From assembly GCA_033032175.1 (NCBI GenBank), contig CM065313.1, positions 15,725,327-15,789,326 of the forward strand: 64,000 bases of DNA, read 5' to 3'. A program made the translations under genes and the position numbers. The DNA comes from Saturnia japonica (Eukaryota; Arthropoda; Insecta; Lepidoptera; Saturniidae). The notes below the pieces were generated by a model. That model ran no database searches and was not told where the DNA came from. It was given only the letters and a program-made list of their open reading frames with translations. Shown here one piece after another: positions 12,652-22,209 of the stretch. Positions within the stretch are counted from its first letter, which is position 1. The number at the start of each line of letters is the position of its first letter.

Positions 12652-13569
12652 ATGTACATCTATCATTATACAATAAATAAGTAGTAGGTAAATACATGAA
12701 AAGAAAAAAGAATTTAAATGCAGTTATTATGTTTTAATATTCATCGCTGTATGAATTACTTTTCTTTATTTAAGAATACTCATTTAACTGTTGATTATAC
12801 TCTTAAAATAGTTTATAAATTTTATGAATTTACACTTAATTAAAATTTTACGTTTACAACGTTATTATTGGAGAGTGATTCGTGTGTGAAAAAGTACTAA
12901 ATTGACCATTTAACAGTACTTTTGTAACGCCGAGTGCTTGTAATTAAGAGTTTCTAAAAGATGATGAATAAACATCAAGCCGGAATACCTTCGCATGTAA
13001 AATGGTGGTTTAGTAAAAACGTTGTCAATATAATTAGGGAGATAGCAAGAATATATTATAATAATATAATAGACACAAAACAATAGCTTGCGTTAATAGC
13101 ATCCACTTTGAGTCACAGGGTCGTTTGAGGTTATCCATCTTGTTATTAATACCCACTGCGATCGTCTTTAGTAACCGATGTGATATCACGATATTATGAA
13201 CGACACCAAGTAACGAAGTGTCCAATCAATTTAGTATTTCATCGACGTGGGATTTCTATAAAAGAATAAAAGCGTATTTGAAAATTCGCTTTTAAAATAT
13301 TTGAATCAACATAGCCGAGTGCTGTGGTTAATTGTTTGGTGAAATCTATCCGGTCAAAAGTTTATTATCGCAGTGAGGTTTAAAATTGTGTAATATCGGA
13401 CAATTTTAGCTATGATGCAATGAGAATCTGATTACTAAGATACGTTATCGTAATACCGATAATTTTATTGAGGTGTTAACAAGATTTATCAATATTACTA
13501 GACACCGCATTATTTTTAATAATTAAATTCCGATTCGATATTAGTACAGCTATTTTTTATTTTATAATA
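12652..13569. other. AT-rich DNA, no gene seen
   Basis: Short frames only. Nothing recognisable. Confidence 0.5.
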
Positions 13570-13690
13570 GCAAAGTGAAGCACTCTCTACGTCTAATGGT
13601 AAGCACAGTACAGTGCAGAAACAAAGGCAAGCAGCGAGAGATCAGCAATCCATTGCCGGTCTTCGCTGACATATCGGATTTTAAGCTTCT
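13570..13690 (-). repeat. Reverse-orientation fragment of repeat family R8
   Basis: On the minus strand the ATGGATT...CTGTACTGTGCTTACCATTAG arrangement aligns with 49040-49135 and with 4770-4830. Confidence 0.5.
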
Positions 13691-13794
13691 CAGCAGCTGG
13701 ATATACACTGGCTAGCAGCTGATTCCGAAATGCGAAAAACTAAAAGAGAACCGCTTTAATGCGTTTATCACCATGTGCATGGAGTTTGCGACCT

Positions 13795-13890
13795 AGTCGG
13801 ATACAGTGCTTTGATACAGTGACACTACACCTCCACATACGTGCACACCACACAAATACATAGGTTTTGGCTAGTTAGACTTAGACCAAA
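13795..13890 (+). repeat. Repeat family R5, inverted relative to 22210-22400
   Basis: GTGCACACCACACAAATACA and the preceding GACACTACACCTCCACATAC match the complement of 22282-22370. The class is unknown. Confidence 0.45.
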
Positions 13891-14048
13891 TTCATATACA
13901 CAAAAAATAAGATATAAAAATGATTCTGTAACGCAATATGTACTTCTAAGCGTGCCACTATGCCGGGTATTACACCTGGTTTATGTTGGTCGCGATCCAT
14001 TCGAACACAATTGTCATGTTTTAGCACCCAACCAGATATGTACATATA

Positions 14049-14063
14049 TCATCATCATCATCG
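14049..14063 (+). mobile_element. 5' tip of a Helitron-like copy split by the gypsy insertion
   Basis: The TC-starting, ATC-repeat tip joins directly to the sequence after the right LTR (21147 onward) when the gypsy element and one ATCG are removed. The joined sequence matches the equivalent end of copies at 34817, 42869 and 63561. Confidence 0.6.
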
Positions 14064-14311
14064 TGTTACAAAAATATGTAATGTAACACACTAAGAAGGA
14101 CGCTCTCGATGCCATCCTCAGAGAGTGAACCAGAGACAATACTTTGACAACTAACGAGAGTCTGTTGTTTTTGTGCTATGAAAAAGTAGTAACGTATTTT
14201 TTAAATACTCTTGGATTCCTATCAGTTTGTATAAATATAATTGTTAAAATACTAATACATAATATCTTCTATTCTTTATAGTTATCAGTTTTATTTAACA
14301 CCAACGTAACA
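14064..14311 (+). repeat. 5' LTR of the gypsy-type element
   Basis: 248-bp terminal repeat with 6-bp inverted ends TGTTAC/GTAACA. A TATAAATA box lies at 14230-14237 and would serve as the element's promoter; this role is inferred. No AATAAA polyadenylation signal is seen inside. The sequence matches the right LTR throughout on visual comparison. Confidence 0.95.
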
Positions 14312-14313
14312 AA

Positions 14314-14329
14314 TTCAGAAGTGGGATTA
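14314..14329 (+). other. Primer binding site, tRNA-Leu type
   Basis: Two bases after the left LTR there is a TTCAGAAGTGGGATT stretch. TCAGAAGTGGGATT is complementary to the 3' T-arm and acceptor end of a typical animal tRNA-Leu, ending before the usual TGG. Its position next to the LTR fits a minus-strand primer site. The tRNA identity rests on recalled tRNA-Leu sequence, so it is an inference. Confidence 0.7.
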
Positions 14330-15376
14330 CGATAAAAAGGTATGGAAAATTTTATTTGTCCAAATGTAACTGCCTATTATCGTCCACTGTCCACAATTGT
14401 TAAATGAAAATGAATAATTATATGTAAGGGCTATGGTAATTACACTAATTACCAATATGAAATAGTTATTTAAATAGTATATTATATTAAAATAAAAAGC
14501 AACCTAAAATTACTTTAGGCTTTGATTTTCTACCATATACTACATGGAAGGAATGATGACTCACCTATGATCAATGAGATAATATGTATAGTGATATGAG
14601 GAAATATTAACTAATTACAACATTATTGAAACATAATCTATAGATACTACATAGAAATGAAAAATTTTATTAAAAAAAAAAAAATAAGTATAACAAAGGG
14701 CAATTTTAAAAAGTGATAATTATGTCATACCAGATGAAAAATAAACAATTATGTTTTTTTTTTGTTAAGTTAACAACAAAAAGATATCATATTCTGTATA
14801 ATATAAATTTTATTGTAACATTATTGTTACCTATTAGAAGTTACTTTCAGAACTCTGGTGATTAAAAACATAAATTGTTAGGTTAGTTAATTTTATTTTT
14901 AAATATAAAAATATAAACCAGCAGAATAGTAGTTATATTTTTATTTATATGTCATAGACATGTAATATTGAGATCTTTCCAGTGTAATTAAAATAATCTT
15001 GCGAATATTGACTACTATAAGAATTTTACCAGAGGGCTATGTGTATGCAGTGATTTTCTACTAAATGTCAAGTAACTTATGTTTTTGTTTACCAAGTTAT
15101 AATCAGTGGCATAAATAATAAACGTTTATATGAAAGAATTTCATATAAAAGACATTAATCTATAAAAATTATATATCTAATTAATAGATTAATGTAATAA
15201 TAGTAAATAGGTTAATATAATTTTATTACTATATTTACATGAAATATTTGCCAAAATATGGAAAATTTAGGCAAGCAATACATAATAAAAATATTCTTCA
15301 TGTGCCTCTTGTTTACCTTACAATTTAAACTTATTTTAAAAGAAATTGATGCGTATTTGTCTTATTAGTAAATGAG
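14330..15376 (+). other. Long untranslated leader of the gypsy-type element
   Basis: About 1.05 kb of very AT-rich DNA between the primer site and the gag start. I see no ORF of note. Poly-A and poly-T runs occur near 14670 and 14755. A packaging signal would be expected here but cannot be recognised by eye. Confidence 0.7.
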
Positions 15377-18300
15377 ATGGACCATGACTGGGCTCGAACA
15401 CCTTCGCGCAGCCGTGACAGGGATGGTCGCCGCAGCCGAGGTAGCAGCCGCAACAGGGATGGTCGCCGTAGCCGAAGTGGCAGCCGCGACAGAGATGGTC
15501 GCCGCAGCCGAGGTGGCAGCCGCGAAAGGTATGTTCGCCGTAGCCGAGGTGGCAGCCGCGACAGAAATGATCGCCGCAGCCGAGGTGGCTACTGCAGAAG
15601 GAACGGTCGACACCACCGAGATGAAAGCCGAGAGAGACATGGTCAGCACCGCAAATGCAGCAAGGAACGTTCTTACATTACAACTCCAGAACGACATAGC
15701 AGACGGCGGAGTTCTTGTAGAAGTGATCATCATGCTGATGAGACCCCGAGTAGAAGCCGATCTAGGCTTGATTATTCACGTGGGAGTGAAGAATATGTAA
15801 TTAAAGGGAGTCAATATAATGGGAATGACCACAAGACTCATTCCTTGATAGAGTCATTCTTAGATGTTATTAAGACTTTTAAACCTGATGCCAAGGAGAA
15901 GTTTCCATCCTTACATAACGTAATACCTGAGTTTGATCCCATGACCAAGGAACAGACCATTACCGCATGGTTGTCAAAAGTTGAGGAATGTCGCCAAATC
16001 TATGAATGGTCAGAGAAACAGGTTATCCATTATGCTTTACCGAAACTTATGGGAATCGCCAAAACGTGGTATCAAAGCTTACCAACTTTGTTGAATTCGT
16101 GGGAAGAATGGAAAGTTAAATTAATTGAATCCTTTCCATCAAGCCAGAATTATGGCGAATTGTTAACTGAAATGTTGAGTAAAAAACTTCGTTTTGGTGA
16201 GTCTCCTGAGCTGTACTTTTACTCTAAAATTAATTTACTGAACCGTTGTAATATATATGGTAAACATGCTGTTGATTGCCTAATATATGGAATAGAAGAC
16301 AGGGGTATTATGTTAGGAGCTCAAGCCGCTCAATTCTCTGAACCAGGTCAATTGCTAATATTTTTCAAAAGCATAAAGCCTGGAGTTTCACGGGACATAG
16401 ATAGATTAGGTAGAGATAAAGAAAAACGTAATGTACAAACCAAGGGGCTTATTAAGTCAACCAAATCTGAGAATAACAACATATCTTGTTTTAATTGCAA
16501 GGAACGAGGTCATCCCAGTTATAAATGTAACAAACCAATATTAAGATGCAACCGTTGTAACCTGTTAGGCCATTTAAGTAATTCTTGTCCAAAAATGGAT
16601 TCTGCTCAAAAGATTGAGAAAGAAAAAAATATCCTAAAAATTGCTAATAATGGTTCAAATAATATATATACCTTTCCTATATGTGTCAACGGTGTTTCTA
16701 CTTTTTGTCACCTGGATTTGGGTAGTGAAGGTACTTTGGTACGTTTAACTGACGCTTTAAAGTTAGGTATTAAATGGACAACAAATGACCTACCTTTGCT
16801 GAAAGGGCTCGGTAATGTACCTTTTCGACCTGTCGGTAGTACAAAAATCAATATAGCGGTGCAGGGTATAACTGAAAACGACGTTGAAGCTTTAATTGTT
16901 AACGACCAACTTATAAATTATCCGATTTTATTGGGACAAACATTTTCGGAACGCCCTGATATAAAGATTGTTAAGACTGTAGATAGTTTAAAAATTAGTA
17001 AGCCTATTATTACGAATCTCAAGATATGGTTGACATGTTGTTTAGAAATATGCATTCAACCCGGCGAGATTAAACCAGTACAAGTACAATCAGCAATGAG
17101 TTATTCAGGAAACGTACTTGTTAATGGCAGCATTCGTGGTCAAAAGGGTTCTGAATATTATCTATTTCCGGGGGAGTATGAAATCTCTAATAGCAAGGGT
17201 TGGCTTCTAATTTACAATTTGAGTCCAAATGAGCTATTATTTAAAAATAAACAATTACTTACCCGTAGTAAGCCAGTTAATGATAATTATAAATATGTGT
17301 GTAATGTTCAATTATCTGAATACGATGATGAATTCGAGCCGGCTATAGGAAAAGGTATTACCAGAGAACAACAATTAGCGGTTAAATGCCTATTGCTTAA
17401 ATATAGAGAATGTTTTTCTTCATGTCTAAAAGATCTAGGATTTACCAACGTAGTCGAAATGGATATACATCTAAAAGATGAGGAACCCGTCGTTTATAGG
17501 CCGTATAGGCTTTCTCATTCCGAAAGGGAAGATGTGCGGCAAATGGTAGCGGAAATGCTAGAATGTGGAATAGTTAAAGAATCGTCATCACCTTATGCCA
17601 GTCCTATTGTTATAGTAAAAAAGAAAACCGGAGAAAAACGCTTATGTGTCGATTACAGAGCATTAAACAACAGGACTAAACGTGATCATTACCCTCTCCC
17701 CAGAGTTGAAGATCTTCTTGATCAGTTAGCTGGCCATAGCGTTTTTATATCTCTTGATTTAGCATCAGGGTACTATCAAATTCCTATTTCCGAAGAATCT
17801 CGAGAGAAGACTGCATTTGTTACACCAGATGGTCAATACGAATATACAAGGATGCCTTTTGGTCTGGCAAATGCGCCTTCAGTTTTCCAAAGGGCAATGA
17901 ATAAAATTATAAACAAAGCTATGGTTAATTATGTAATTGTGTATATGGATGATGTACTTATTCCGGCTCGATCATTCAACGAAGCGATGCAAAGATTAGA
18001 AGAGGTTTTATGTTTGCTTAAAAATGGAGGTTTGACCCTCAAACTAAAAAAATGTAAGTTTATGTTTGATACTTTGGACTTTTTGGGCTTCGAGATAAGC
18101 GGTAATGGAATTAAGCCTGGTTCTTCAAAAACGGTGGCAGTCTCTAATTTTCCCACTCCGTCCAATGTACATGATGTTAGGCGTTTTTTAGGTTTAGCAA
18201 GCTTCTTTAGAAGATTTGTTAAAAATTTTGCTATGATAGTTAGACCACTGACAGCACTTCTAAAAAAAAATTATATTTGGAAATGGGGAAAAGAGGAAAT

Positions 18301-20089
18301 CGCAGCTTTCACGGAAATCAAAGAATGTTTAACTAATAGACCCGTACTTGCTTTATATGACAAAACCTTAGAGACTCAGCTGCATACAGATGCGTGCAAA
18401 TTAGGCATAGCAGGGATTCTTCTTCAAAAGAATAATAAAGATTTATGGAGAGCAGTAGCATACTATAGCCGCCAGACAACTGTAGACGAGCAAAAGCTTC
18501 ATTCGTTTGAACTTGAGACACTAGCTGTAATAGCATCGTTAAGTAAGTTTAGAGTTTATTTATTAGGCCTACGATTTAAAATAGTAACCGATTGTAATTC
18601 TCTACGCACCACTTTAACAAAAAGAGATTTAGTCCCAAAAATAGCTAGATGGTGGATACAATTACAGGAATTTGATTGTGAATTCGAGTATAGGCCTGGA
18701 GAGAAAATGACTCACGTCGATGCGTTGAGCCGAGCTCCGATGGAAATAAAACAGGAAGATTTGCACATAATTGACATTCTTACGACTACGGCTGAGGATT
18801 GGATAACTACCGTTCAGTCTTCGGATGACGAAATAAAACGCATTAAGAGTGTATTATTAGATCCAGAAACTGCAAACGTAGTGAACATTCATCAAAACTA
18901 CAAATTAAAAAACGATCGTGTTTATAGAATCGTACAGAAAGATACACTGAGATGGGTGGTACCTAAAGGCTCGCGCTGGCAAATAGTAAAGGCTAATCAT
19001 GACGATGTTGGACATTTCGGAATTGAAAAAACTCTAGATCGTATCCGCGCTTTGTACTGGTTTCCTAAAATGAGAAGCTTTGTAAGAAAATATGTATCCG
19101 CTTGTCTAGAATGTGCTTATCATAAAGTGCCTGCAGGTTTGCGGCAGGGGTACTTGCATCCTATAGAAAAGGTGGAAATCCCTTTCCATACTTTACACGC
19201 AGATCATATAGGCCCCTTTATTAAAAGTAAAAAAAATAATTCGTATATTTTAGTAATGATTGACGCATTTACCAAATTCGTTATATTAGCGGCAGTCAAA
19301 AGCACCAAATCAACGGAGACGATAAAAATAATTAAAAACGTAATTGGGTATTTTGGTACGCCTACTCGCATTATTACTGATAGAGGTAGTTGTTTTACAA
19401 GTAAAAAGTTCAATACATTTACTCAGTCATATGGGATAAAGCATATACTTAACGCCGTATCGACGCCTCGTGCAAACGGGCAAGTTGAAAGGTCTAATAG
19501 GGCTATTTTAGCATCGATAAGTACAATGACTCATGACAAAGACCCTCAAACATGGGATGAGTATCTCCCTGATATACAACTTGGTATTAATACAACAATT
19601 CACGAGATCACAAAAAGAACTCCCAGCGAATTACTGTTTGGTCGAAGACTAACAACCCCGTCACAGGGTAAATTGAGTGATGTTATTTCTGATGCCGGTG
19701 AAGGTTTAGTGGAAGGTGATATCGAAGAAGCTAGGAAAAATGCTAGCTACCTGATGCAAAAGCAAGCTAAAATAAGTAAAAGTCGTTATGATCGTAATAA
19801 GAAATTAGCAAAACAGTATAAGGAAGGGGATTTAGTTAGAATTGTAAGAGCAGTTGCATCAGGCAGCGGACAATCGAGAAAGTTAGAACCCAAACTACAA
19901 GGACCATATCGTGTCACGAAAGTATTACCAAATGATCGCTATATAGTCGAAGATACTCCAATATCGCGCAAAGGACGTCGGTATGAAGGTATTGTTGCTA
20001 TCGACAAAATGTATCCATGGTTAAATTTTAAATCCATTACAGATAGTGACAGTGAGGAAGGTAGTCGTTCTGATGCTAATGAGAATTAA
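15377..20089 (+). CDS. Gag-Pol polyprotein of the Ty3/gypsy retrotransposon
   Basis: This 1570-residue frame would supply the capsid and all enzymes for reverse transcription and integration. Order seen: Arg/Ser repeats with a 12-residue period (about 11-71); a capsid-like region (about 150-340); two CCHC zinc knuckles (371-384, 391-404); an aspartic protease-like DLGS motif (D447); RT with YMDD (856-859); RNase H with D1005; HVDALSR linker (1113-1119); integrase zinc finger H1208, H1213, C1243, C1246; catalytic D1276, D1335, E1371 (D,D35E); and GPY (1509-1511). There is no stop or frameshift between gag and pol, so both are made as one product. The ATG at 15377 has G at -3 and +4. A second ATG lies 5 nt upstream in another frame. 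Oddities are the DLGS protease motif and the SR-like N-terminus. The frame appears fully intact. Confidence 0.96.
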   Translation: MDHDWARTPSRSRDRDGRRSRGSSRNRDGRRSRSGSRDRDGRRSRGGSRERYVRRSRGGSRDRNDRRSRGGYCRRNGRHHRDESRERHGQHRKCSKERSYITTPERHSRRRSSCRSDHHADETPSRSRSRLDYSRGSEEYVIKGSQYNGNDHKTHSLIESFLDVIKTFKPDAKEKFPSLHNVIPEFDPMTKEQTITAWLSKVEECRQIYEWSEKQVIHYALPKLMGIAKTWYQSLPTLLNSWEEWKVKLIESFPSSQNYGELLTEMLSKKLRFGESPELYFYSKINLLNRCNIYGKHAVDCLIYGIEDRGIMLGAQAAQFSEPGQLLIFFKSIKPGVSRDIDRLGRDKEKRNVQTKGLIKSTKSENNNISCFNCKERGHPSYKCNKPILRCNRCNLLGHLSNSCPKMDSAQKIEKEKNILKIANNGSNNIYTFPICVNGVSTFCHLDLGSEGTLVRLTDALKLGIKWTTNDLPLLKGLGNVPFRPVGSTKINIAVQGITENDVEALIVNDQLINYPILLGQTFSERPDIKIVKTVDSLKISKPIITNLKIWLTCCLEICIQPGEIKPVQVQSAMSYSGNVLVNGSIRGQKGSEYYLFPGEYEISNSKGWLLIYNLSPNELLFKNKQLLTRSKPVNDNYKYVCNVQLSEYDDEFEPAIGKGITREQQLAVKCLLLKYRECFSSCLKDLGFTNVVEMDIHLKDEEPVVYRPYRLSHSEREDVRQMVAEMLECGIVKESSSPYASPIVIVKKKTGEKRLCVDYRALNNRTKRDHYPLPRVEDLLDQLAGHSVFISLDLASGYYQIPISEESREKTAFVTPDGQYEYTRMPFGLANAPSVFQRAMNKIINKAMVNYVIVYMDDVLIPARSFNEAMQRLEEVLCLLKNGGLTLKLKKCKFMFDTLDFLGFEISGNGIKPGSSKTVAVSNFPTPSNVHDVRRFLGLASFFRRFVKNFAMIVRPLTALLKKNYIWKWGKEEIAAFTEIKECLTNRPVLALYDKTLETQLHTDACKLGIAGILLQKNNKDLWRAVAYYSRQTTVDEQKLHSFELETLAVIASLSKFRVYLLGLRFKIVTDCNSLRTTLTKRDLVPKIARWWIQLQEFDCEFEYRPGEKMTHVDALSRAPMEIKQEDLHIIDILTTTAEDWITTVQSSDDEIKRIKSVLLDPETANVVNIHQNYKLKNDRVYRIVQKDTLRWVVPKGSRWQIVKANHDDVGHFGIEKTLDRIRALYWFPKMRSFVRKYVSACLECAYHKVPAGLRQGYLHPIEKVEIPFHTLHADHIGPFIKSKKNNSYILVMIDAFTKFVILAAVKSTKSTETIKIIKNVIGYFGTPTRIITDRGSCFTSKKFNTFTQSYGIKHILNAVSTPRANGQVERSNRAILASISTMTHDKDPQTWDEYLPDIQLGINTTIHEITKRTPSELLFGRRLTTPSQGKLSDVISDAGEGLVEGDIEEARKNASYLMQKQAKISKSRYDRNKKLAKQYKEGDLVRIVRAVASGSGQSRKLEPKLQGPYRVTKVLPNDRYIVEDTPISRKGRRYEGIVAIDKMYPWLNFKSITDSDSEEGSRSDANEN
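15407..15590 (+). repeat. In-frame 36-bp tandem repeats encoding an Arg/Ser-rich Gag N-terminus
   Basis: About five imperfect 36-bp units each encode a 12-residue block of the form RDGRRSRGGSRD. The region is more GC-rich than the rest of the element. The same repeats keep frame +3 (15372-15800) and a minus-strand frame open as Ala/Val-rich shadows. Confidence 0.88.
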
Positions 20090-20250
20090 GTTAACAGTAG
20101 TTAAATTAATAATAGGATGGAGACTTCTCACGGAACTTTAACATCAAATAAGAGTAACAATAGGCATTTATATTCAATTGTAAAATGTCCACATGCATTT
20201 AAGTGATAATTACCATTATAACACAAGAAATGATAATTATTGTTTTGCTT

Positions 20251-20545
20251 ATTGTGGGCATGCCGGGTACAATGTACCGCCCAATGAGAAACAATATGCA
20301 GTTGAGGAGGGTTGTGTTCTAATTACTTACTGTGGGCATGCCGGGTACAATGATGTATCGCCCAATGAGAAGCAGTAAGTGATTGGGTCATGGTGACATC
20401 TTGTGCTGCAGATTGTGGGCATGCTGGGTACAACGTACCGCCTAATGAAAAACAATAAGCACATTGAGGAAAGTGATATTTCGAACTGCAGGTTGTGAGC
20501 AGGCTGGGTACAATGATGTACCGCTCAATGAAAAACAACATGTAG
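20251..20545 (+). repeat. Four tandem ~80-bp repeats, each with a conserved hairpin, in the element's 3' UTR
   Basis: Hairpin cores lie at 20256-20282, 20334-20363, 20417-20443 and 20497-20526 (spacing 78, 83 and 80 bp). Each has an outer stem GGGC/GCCC and an inner stem GGTAC/GTACC around a 3- or 6-nt loop (aat, aatgat, aac, aatgat). Copy 4 changes both sides of the outer stem together, to GAGC/GCTC. Copies 2 and 3 show G-U-compatible changes (GTATC and GCCT). Pairing kept across copies points to selection on a folded RNA or on a palindromic DNA site. Its role is unknown: possible packaging or export signal, host-protein binding, or regulation. Confidence 0.85.
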
Positions 20546-20898
20546 TTTATTAAGAAATTTATCATATAGATAACATATGATATTTAAATGATTTATCAGT
20601 AATATAATAGTGACATTACATTTTTATTTTTGTTAATAATTAATGTACGTATATAATAATAATAATAAATAAAGTTTTAATAAATAATACTTAAATAACA
20701 ACAACAATAGCAGATAACATTGTTTCAATATTTATGTTAAATGTTATAAGATACTGTGTTGAGAGACCATATGGAAAATGATTACAATTTACATTGGTAG
20801 AAGAAAAAATAGCAAGTTTTGCTATTATTATGTTTTGTAGACCTTCACGTAATGTGCTAAAACAACGAAGGCACTCGTTGGTAGTTGGATGGCCGAGC

Positions 20899-21146
20899 TG
20901 TTACAAAAATATGTAATGTAACACACTAAGAAGGACGCTCTCGATGCCATCCTCAGAGAGTGAACCAGAGACAATACTTTGACAACTAACGAGAGTCTGT
21001 TGTTTTTGTGCTATGAAAAAGTAGTAACGTATTTTTTAAATACTCTTGGATTCCTATCAGTTTGTATAAATATAATTGTTAAAATACTAATACATAATAT
21101 CTTCTATTCTTTATAGTTATCAGTTTTATTTAACACCAACGTAACA
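20899..21146 (+). repeat. 3' LTR of the gypsy-type element
   Basis: Direct copy of the left LTR with the same length and the same TG...CA ends. Its TATAAATA lies at 21065-21072, the matching offset. The bases just upstream (20880-20898) are mixed purine and pyrimidine rather than a clean polypurine tract, which is unusual for plus-strand priming. Confidence 0.95.
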
Positions 21147-21445
21147 ATCGTTATATTAATACGTAAAGCAAAAACTTTGTACCCCTTTTCAAGCGTATTG
21201 CGTGCACGGAAGGCTGACATTTATCTATAATATCTGATACTAATATATTACATTAAATAAATTAATACTGCGAATCCTACCCCGATCATGCCATTGAACT
21301 TAGACCCCCCGAAAATTTCCCGAACATTGTCATTCAATGAAAAGTGACAGCAAATGATATAATATTCATTGTTTAAATGTCAAACAGAAAATAGTCTATG
21401 ATTAAAATATCGCTGGTTGAATTTCGATCATTGGGCTACCACCAG
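21147..21445 (+). mobile_element. Main part of the Helitron-like copy interrupted by the gypsy element
   Basis: Related to the copies at 34462-34817, 37779-38104, 42505-42869 and 63286-63561, but in the opposite orientation. It runs from the ATTAATACGT-type 5' region to a TTGAATTTCGA hairpin near the 3' end. The terminal CTAG has decayed to CCAG (21442-21445). Confidence 0.62.
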
Positions 21446-21784
21446 TATAGATAGATATGTAGAGTTAAGCATTTTAGCACTGTAAAATTTTGATATATTC
21501 CAGACGATTTTCTAGAAATATTATAATAATAAAAATTGCAATTTGGTTACTTTACTATTTAGCCATCACTCAGCAGTATCGATTAATATCCTTTATAAAT
21601 CGGTAAATACTTAGGAATGTTTTCGTATACAAATAAATATCACAGCGGATACGTCCTATTTTAACGCCATATTAATATAACTTCTGGATTACATCATCAT
21701 TATAAAATGGAGCATATCTTAATCATTTTGATCACGGTGTTGCGATCCGTGGGTCCGTTTAAATTAGTTACACCGTATATGAAA

Positions 21785-21900
21785 GGCGCCCGCCTGGTCC
21801 TAATGCGATTCGTAATTAGCAAACGGGACGCCGCACCGGAACTCTTTTATTGAGCTGAATGCTCACCGGGGCTTCGTTATCCTCCCGATTCTTCCCATTA
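21785..21900. other. GC-richer patch with homeodomain-like cores, possible conserved noncoding DNA
   Basis: Base composition rises sharply relative to its surroundings and includes TAATTA and several CpG sites. No frame is recognisable. A regulatory role is a guess that needs cross-species alignment. Confidence 0.2.
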
Positions 21901-21954
21901 ATAAAGTTAATTTGATGGCAATTACAAACGAATGATTAAATGCGTGTATTTTCA

Positions 21955-22090
21955 ATACGTCCTGCTCGTATAGTACTGTAGAAGAAGCTTAGGGCACTCA
22001 GCCGCGAAAGTTTGTGACGACCCGCACGAGGGTGCCAGAGTGGCCGAACCTCGGCTCGGGCGGTCGTCGCGAATGCGAAAAGGTCGCGAT
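21955..22090 (+). repeat. Copy of repeat family R6
   Basis: Contains GCCAGAGTGGCCGAACCTCGG, shared with the minus strand of 9360-9430. The segment is GC-rich against an AT-rich background. Confidence 0.45.
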
Positions 22091-22209
22091 CTATCTAATT
22101 CCCTAATCTTAAGAAAATTCGAGCTAACTAACATATACTCATATGCACGTTCCCCTCCTCCTGGGAGGAAGGAGGGAACCATGCGTATGTGTATTTAGTA
22201 ATCGGAATG

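Larger units (their letters stand above)
14064..21146 (+). mobile_element. Complete, recently inserted Ty3/gypsy-type LTR retrotransposon
   Basis: Seen directly: two 248-bp direct repeats (14064-14311 and 20899-21146) begin TGTTAC and end GTAACA. They are flanked by the same 4 bp, ATCG, at 14060-14063 and 21147-21150, which is the target duplication length usual for Ty3/gypsy integrases. Inside are a tRNA-Leu-like primer site, a long AT-rich leader, one open gag-pol frame and a 3' region with four tandem hairpin repeats. I see no difference between the LTRs by eye, so the insertion is young. There is no env-like ORF in the 809 bp after pol. The order RT-RNase H-integrase with a GPY module places it in Metaviridae. 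I do not assign a named lineage. The insertion splits an older Helitron-like copy. Confidence 0.96.

Noticed and set aside
15365..15733. Minus-strand 122-codon Ala-rich frame over the gag repeats
   Set aside because: It is kept open only because the 36-bp Arg/Ser repeats have a period divisible by three. The plus-strand gag frame explains the DNA.
17929..19413. Minus-strand frames at 17929-18165, 18333-18536 and 19204-19413
   Set aside because: Shadows of the intact gag-pol frame with no domain content.
20251..20545. CRISPR-like array
   Set aside because: Only four repeats, with diverged palindromic cores, inside a retrotransposon UTR of a eukaryote. Linkers are themselves related, not unique spacers.
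20193..20565. Short frames in both strands over the 3' UTR repeats, considered as an env remnant
   Set aside because: The peptides mirror the tandem repeats; there is no signal peptide or membrane segment and they are too short.
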